Assembly (NCBI GenBank): GCA_031370485.1
Contig: JANMQK010000371.1
Span: forward strand, 1 to 8,048
Reading direction: 5' to 3'
Length of the DNA: 8,048 nt
Source of the DNA: JANMQK01 sp031370485
GTDB taxonomy: Bacteria > Acidobacteriota > Polarisedimenticolia > Gp22-AA2
Shown: positions 5,894 to 8,048 of the stretch, piece after piece
Layout: each line of letters starts with the position of its first letter
How positions within the stretch are numbered: position 1 is the stretch's first letter
The notes under the pieces: generated by a model
What the model saw: the letters and a program-made list of their open reading frames with translations, nothing else
The model's database searches: none
Told to the model about the DNA's origin: nothing
Translations under genes and position numbers: made by a program

Positions 5894-7380
5894 GGCTTCA
5901 CCCCGGTCTTCCTGGGAGCGTTCCAGCGGTAGGGGTACCAGTAAGGTTTGCGCTCGATCCGGTAGTCCAGGTGGACATGCTTCGGCTCGCGGAAGGCGTC
6001 GAGCCCCTCGATCCCAAGCTCGCGGCCCATCCCGGACATCCGCATCCCCCCGAACGGCCCCGCGTCGTTGTCGGTCAGCGGGTCGTTGATCCAGAAGGTG
6101 CCGGCGTGGATGTTCTCCATGGCGTACATGGCGTGCTCGAGGTTGTTCGTGTAGATGCTGGCGCCCAGGCCGTACTCGGAGTCGTCGGCCAGCCGCACCG
6201 CCTCCTCGATGCCCTTGACCGGCACGATCGGGGCGATCGGGCCGAAGGTCTCCGAGCGCATGAGGGTCATCTCCTGGGTCACCCCGGTCAGGACTGTCGG
6301 CTCGAAATAGTACCCCTTCTTCAAGCGGGGGGGACGGCGGCCGCCGCAGACGATGCGCGCCCCCTGCGCCACGGCCTCTTCTATCTTGCGCTCGATCTGC
6401 AGGCGGTGGGACTCGCGGATGAGCGGGCCGCAGTCGATGTCGGGGCCGAGGGGGTTGCCGATCCGGAGCCTCCGCGCGATGGCAACGAACTTCTTCACGA
6501 ACTGATCGAAGACCTTTTCGAAGACGTAGAAGCGCTCCCCCGAGGTGCAGACCTGCCCCATGTTGAGAAACGCCGCCCAGACCGCCCCGCGGGCCGCGAT
6601 GTCGAGGTCCACGTCGTCGCACACGATGAAGGGGTCGTTGCCCCCCAGCTCGAGGTTGAGCTTCTTCAGGCGGGGCGCCGCCGCCTGGGCGATCAGTTTG
6701 CCGGTGGCGATGCTGCCGGTGAAGGCGATGAGGGCGGTGTCCGGGTGCGTCACCAACGCCTCTCCCACCTCGGGGCCGTACCCCGTGACGAGATTGACCA
6801 CCCCCTTGCCGAAAAGGGCGAACTCCTCGGCCAGCATCAGGGTCGAGAGAGGGGTCTCCTCGGATGGCTTCACCACCACCGTGTTGCCGGCCGCCAGCGC
6901 CGGGGCCAGCTTCCACGACAACAGGAGAAGCGGGTAGTTCCAGGGAACGATAGCGGCGACGACCCCGTACGGCTCCTTGCGCACGAAATTGATCTGAGGA
7001 TGGAAGACGGGCGCGATGACCTTTCCCGCCTGGTCGCGGGCAAGCTCGCCGTAGTAGTCGAACACCCCGGCGACCCACTCCACCTCGTCCAGGTTCTCGA
7101 TGAGGGGCTTCCCCCCTTCGAGGGTCAGCTGCCGGGCCACCGCCTTGCGCTTCGCTCGCAGACGCCCGGCGAACTGGTGCATCAGGGCGGCGCGCTCGAT
7201 GCCCGGCACGAGGCGCCACTTGCGGAACGCCTCCGCGGCGGCCTGCACGGCCAGATCGACGTCCTTTTCGCCGCCCCGCGGCACGCGGTCGAGGGTTTCT
7301 TCCGTTGCCGGGTTACCGACCGGGAAGGTCTTGCGGAGGAAGGCTGCCGCGGGCCTGCCGCCGATCCACATCTTCTGCAC
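5890..7380 (-). CDS. NAD(P)-dependent aldehyde dehydrogenase (aminobutyraldehyde / semialdehyde / betaine aldehyde type)
   Basis: This 496-residue ALDH-superfamily enzyme oxidises an aldehyde to an acid. Counting from GTG 7380: the oxyanion Asn148 is in PWNYP, Lys171 in VKPSE, FTGSIATG (220-227) contacts the cofactor, Glu244 in ELGG is the general base, Cys278 in GQVCTSGER is the nucleophile, and Glu377 in ETFGP binds the nicotinamide ribose. All key residues are present. GTG 7380 is chosen because GAGGA lies 7 nt upstream; ATG 7371 is the alternative. The open frame reaches ATG 7428, but that codon sits inside a TATAAT box. Between aminotransferases of putrescine and GABA type, it probably oxidises 4-aminobutanal to GABA (PatD-like) or succinate semialdehyde to succinate (GabD-like); sequence alone does not decide. 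The C-terminus ends in an aromatic/basic stretch (KPYWYPYRW). Confidence 0.9.
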   Translation of the reverse strand: MQKMWIGGRPAAAFLRKTFPVGNPATEETLDRVPRGGEKDVDLAVQAAAEAFRKWRLVPGIERAALMHQFAGRLRAKRKAVARQLTLEGGKPLIENLDEVEWVAGVFDYYGELARDQAGKVIAPVFHPQINFVRKEPYGVVAAIVPWNYPLLLLSWKLAPALAAGNTVVVKPSEETPLSTLMLAEEFALFGKGVVNLVTGYGPEVGEALVTHPDTALIAFTGSIATGKLIAQAAAPRLKKLNLELGGNDPFIVCDDVDLDIAARGAVWAAFLNMGQVCTSGERFYVFEKVFDQFVKKFVAIARRLRIGNPLGPDIDCGPLIRESHRLQIERKIEEAVAQGARIVCGGRRPPRLKKGYYFEPTVLTGVTQEMTLMRSETFGPIAPIVPVKGIEEAVRLADDSEYGLGASIYTNNLEHAMYAMENIHAGTFWINDPLTDNDAGPFGGMRMSGMGRELGIEGLDAFREPKHVHLDYRIERKPYWYPYRWNAPRKTGVKP

Positions 7381-7387
7381 GGTTTGT

Positions 7388-7392
7388 TCCTC
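7388..7392 (-). promoter_or_regulatory. Ribosome binding site deciding the aldehyde dehydrogenase start
   Basis: On the minus strand this reads GAGGA and stands 7 nt before GTG 7380. The spacing to ATG 7371 would be 16 nt, which is too long, so GTG 7380 is preferred. It lies just downstream of the hairpin at 7395-7420. Confidence 0.6.
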
Positions 7393-7394
7393 GG

Positions 7395-7420
7395 GCGCCC
7401 GGGCACGGGAGGCCGGGCGC
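7395..7420 (-). promoter_or_regulatory. Stable 8-bp GC stem-loop in the aldehyde dehydrogenase leader
   Basis: On the minus strand GCGCCCGG (7420-7413) pairs perfectly with CCGGGCGC (7402-7395) around a 10-nt loop. The pairing is seen directly. If transcription starts about 7 nt past the -10 box at 7427-7432, this stem would form the very 5' end of the mRNA, 2 nt before the GAGGA site. It could protect the 5' end, or modulate initiation, or serve as an operator. No U-run follows, so it is not a typical terminator. Confidence 0.4.
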
Positions 7421-7426
7421 GGGGGC

Positions 7427-7459
7427 ATTATACCCGCGCGGGTGCGGGGGTCCTGTCAG
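7427..7459 (-). promoter_or_regulatory. Candidate sigma-70-type promoter ahead of the aldehyde dehydrogenase
   Basis: The minus strand carries a perfect TATAAT at 7432-7427, very rare in such GC-rich DNA, in the 92-bp gap upstream of the aldehyde dehydrogenase. A CTGACA element (7459-7454) resembles a -35 box, but its spacing of 21 bp is longer than the usual 16-18, so the -35 is doubtful or replaced by an activator. The predicted transcript start near 7420 gives a leader of about 40 nt. Confidence 0.45.
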
Positions 7460-7488
7460 GCCGGAAGACCAGTCAAGCCGGAAGACCG
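7455..7488. repeat. 17-bp imperfect tandem duplication at the end of the upstream aminotransferase gene
   Basis: Positions 7455-7471 and 7472-7488 are adjacent copies of one 17-bp unit and differ at two positions (7459/7476 and 7471/7488). The second copy contains the aminotransferase stop codon (7473-7475), and the first lies immediately beyond it. The duplication also supplies the CTGACA element of the candidate promoter. Replication slippage is the simplest origin. Confidence 0.7.
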
Positions 7489-8048
7489 GCGAGCGATTCG
7501 TCGAGCGCCTCGACGAAACGATCGAGCAGCGGCTCCGGCACGATGAGGGGGGGCTCGACGCGGATCACCTCGGGCCGGTTGAGGGTGTACGCGACCAGCA
7601 TCCGCCGGGTGTACAGCCGCGCCGCCAGTGCGGCGCCCTGCGCCTCGCTGTGCGTCTCGATGCCGATGAGAAACCCCTTCCCCCGCACGTCACGTATCGC
7701 GTGCGGGTGGCGGCGCTGCAGATCGCGCAGCCTCAGAAGGAGACCCGCGCCCAGGCGGGCGGCGCGCTCGGGCAGCCGGTCCCGCACGGTGATCTCGATC
7801 GCCAGGGCGGCGGCGGTCGCGGCCAGCGGGTTATTGCCGAAGGTCGAGGAGTGCAGCATCGGGTTGTCGTGAAACGCGGCGAATATCGCGCGGTCGTGGT
7901 GAACGATCCGCACGGCACGACTCCCCCCGAAAGCGCCTTTGCCAGGCACATGATGTCGGGCACGACACCCGTGTGGTTGACGCCGAACAGCGCCCCGGTG
8001 CGGCCGAGCCCGGTCTGCACCTCGTCGGCGATCATCAGGACGCCCTTG
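7473..8048 (-). CDS. Class III PLP aminotransferase, putrescine aminotransferase type, C-terminal part with a frameshift (5' end outside window)
   Basis: The gene enters from the right edge and ends at TGA 7473-7475. Its first frame, read from 8047, contains LMIADEVQTGLGRTGALFG with the PLP-binding Asp, then PDIMCLAKALSGGVVPCGS with the Schiff-base Lys, and runs into nonsense after FTTTAR. A second frame then takes over with IFAAFHDNPMLHSSTFGNNP and continues to the end (RGKGFLIGIE, VAYTLNRPEVIRVEPPL). Restoring one base within the CGCGCG run at about 7887-7892 joins them into one protein matching PatA-like putrescine aminotransferases throughout (their AKALGGGVMPIGA, NPFLHTTTFGGNP, IRIEPPL). 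Such enzymes convert putrescine to 4-aminobutanal with 2-oxoglutarate. Whether the deletion is a real mutation or a sequencing/assembly error cannot be told. The gene lies 92 bp upstream of the aldehyde dehydrogenase. Confidence 0.82.
   Translation of the reverse strand, partial: QGRPDDRRRGADRARPHRGAVRRQPHGCRARHHVPGKGAFGGSRAVRIVHHDRAIFAAFHDNPMLHSSTFGNNPLAATAAALAIEITVRDRLPERAARLGAGLLLRLRDLQRRHPHAIRDVRGKGFLIGIETHSEAQGAALAARLYTRRMLVAYTLNRPEVIRVEPPLIVPEPLLDRFVEALDESLAGLPA

Noticed and set aside
4310..5932. Long plus-strand open frame (540 codons) opposite the GABA aminotransferase
   Set aside because: Same reason: a mirror frame of a well-supported gene, with no RBS logic and no family-like text.
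5894..7219. Upstream extension of the GABA aminotransferase frame to give a 920-residue protein
   Set aside because: This part overlaps the whole aldehyde dehydrogenase in another frame and is Arg/Gly/Pro-rich without homology. Family similarity, an RBS and an ATGA overlap all place the start at 5893.
7395..7442. Intrinsic terminator for the upstream aminotransferase gene
   Set aside because: The hairpin is stable, but no U-run follows it on the minus strand, and it lies downstream of a consensus -10 box, which suits a leader structure better.
5971..7872. Long plus-strand open frame (633 codons) opposite the aldehyde dehydrogenase
   Set aside because: It is antisense to an enzyme with complete catalytic motifs. 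Composition is Arg/Gly/Asp/His-rich as expected from a GC-rich mirror frame, and no domain is recognisable.
1..8048. CRISPR arrays, tRNA genes, insertion sequences, phage or defence modules
   Set aside because: I found no regularly spaced repeats, cloverleaf-like segments, transposase motifs or toxin-antitoxin and defence domains on either strand. All long stretches are explained by the listed genes.

Overview
The window is strongly GC-rich bacterial DNA and almost entirely coding. Six tightly packed genes on the minus strand read from the right edge leftward to position 568. They meet a short plus-strand pair (1-536) tail to tail. There is no rRNA, tRNA, CRISPR array, insertion sequence, phage gene or recognisable defence gene. 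The FabI and ABC-2 exporter sequences are ordinary bacterial types. The GC-rich style, the long Ala/Pro tails and an orphan secreted protein would fit an uncultured soil or sediment lineage such as Acidobacteriota, but the taxon is a guess.

Left part, plus strand: the last 85 codons of a sterol desaturase/fatty acid hydroxylase family protein (3-260). Three bases later comes a 90-residue protein (264-536) that looks like an EamA/DMT transporter reduced to its first helices, a last helix and a His-rich tail. A weak hairpin (538-567) lies between the converging genes.

Right and middle part, minus strand, in transcription order: a putrescine-type class III aminotransferase entering from the right edge and broken by an apparent one-base frameshift near 7886-7892; an NAD(P)-dependent aldehyde dehydrogenase (5890-7380); a 4-aminobutyrate-type aminotransferase overlapping it by ATGA (4457-5893); enoyl-ACP reductase FabI (3655-4419); an ABC ATPase (2701-3582, with homology running to 3654); its membrane partner (1814-2704); and an unrecognised membrane-anchored protein with a Pro/Ala-rich tail (568-1770).

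The first three genes fit a route from a diamine such as putrescine through 4-aminobutanal and GABA to succinate semialdehyde. FabI belongs to fatty acid elongation. The ABC pair is a NatAB-like exporter or ABC-2 system of unknown substrate. The 92-bp gap between the first two minus-strand genes holds a consensus -10 box, an 8-bp GC hairpin and a strong ribosome binding site, so transcription of the downstream block may restart there. I see no convincing new system. The points most worth checking are the missing canonical start of the ABC ATPase, the shrunken transporter, the frameshift, and the small regulatory cassette at 7381-7488.
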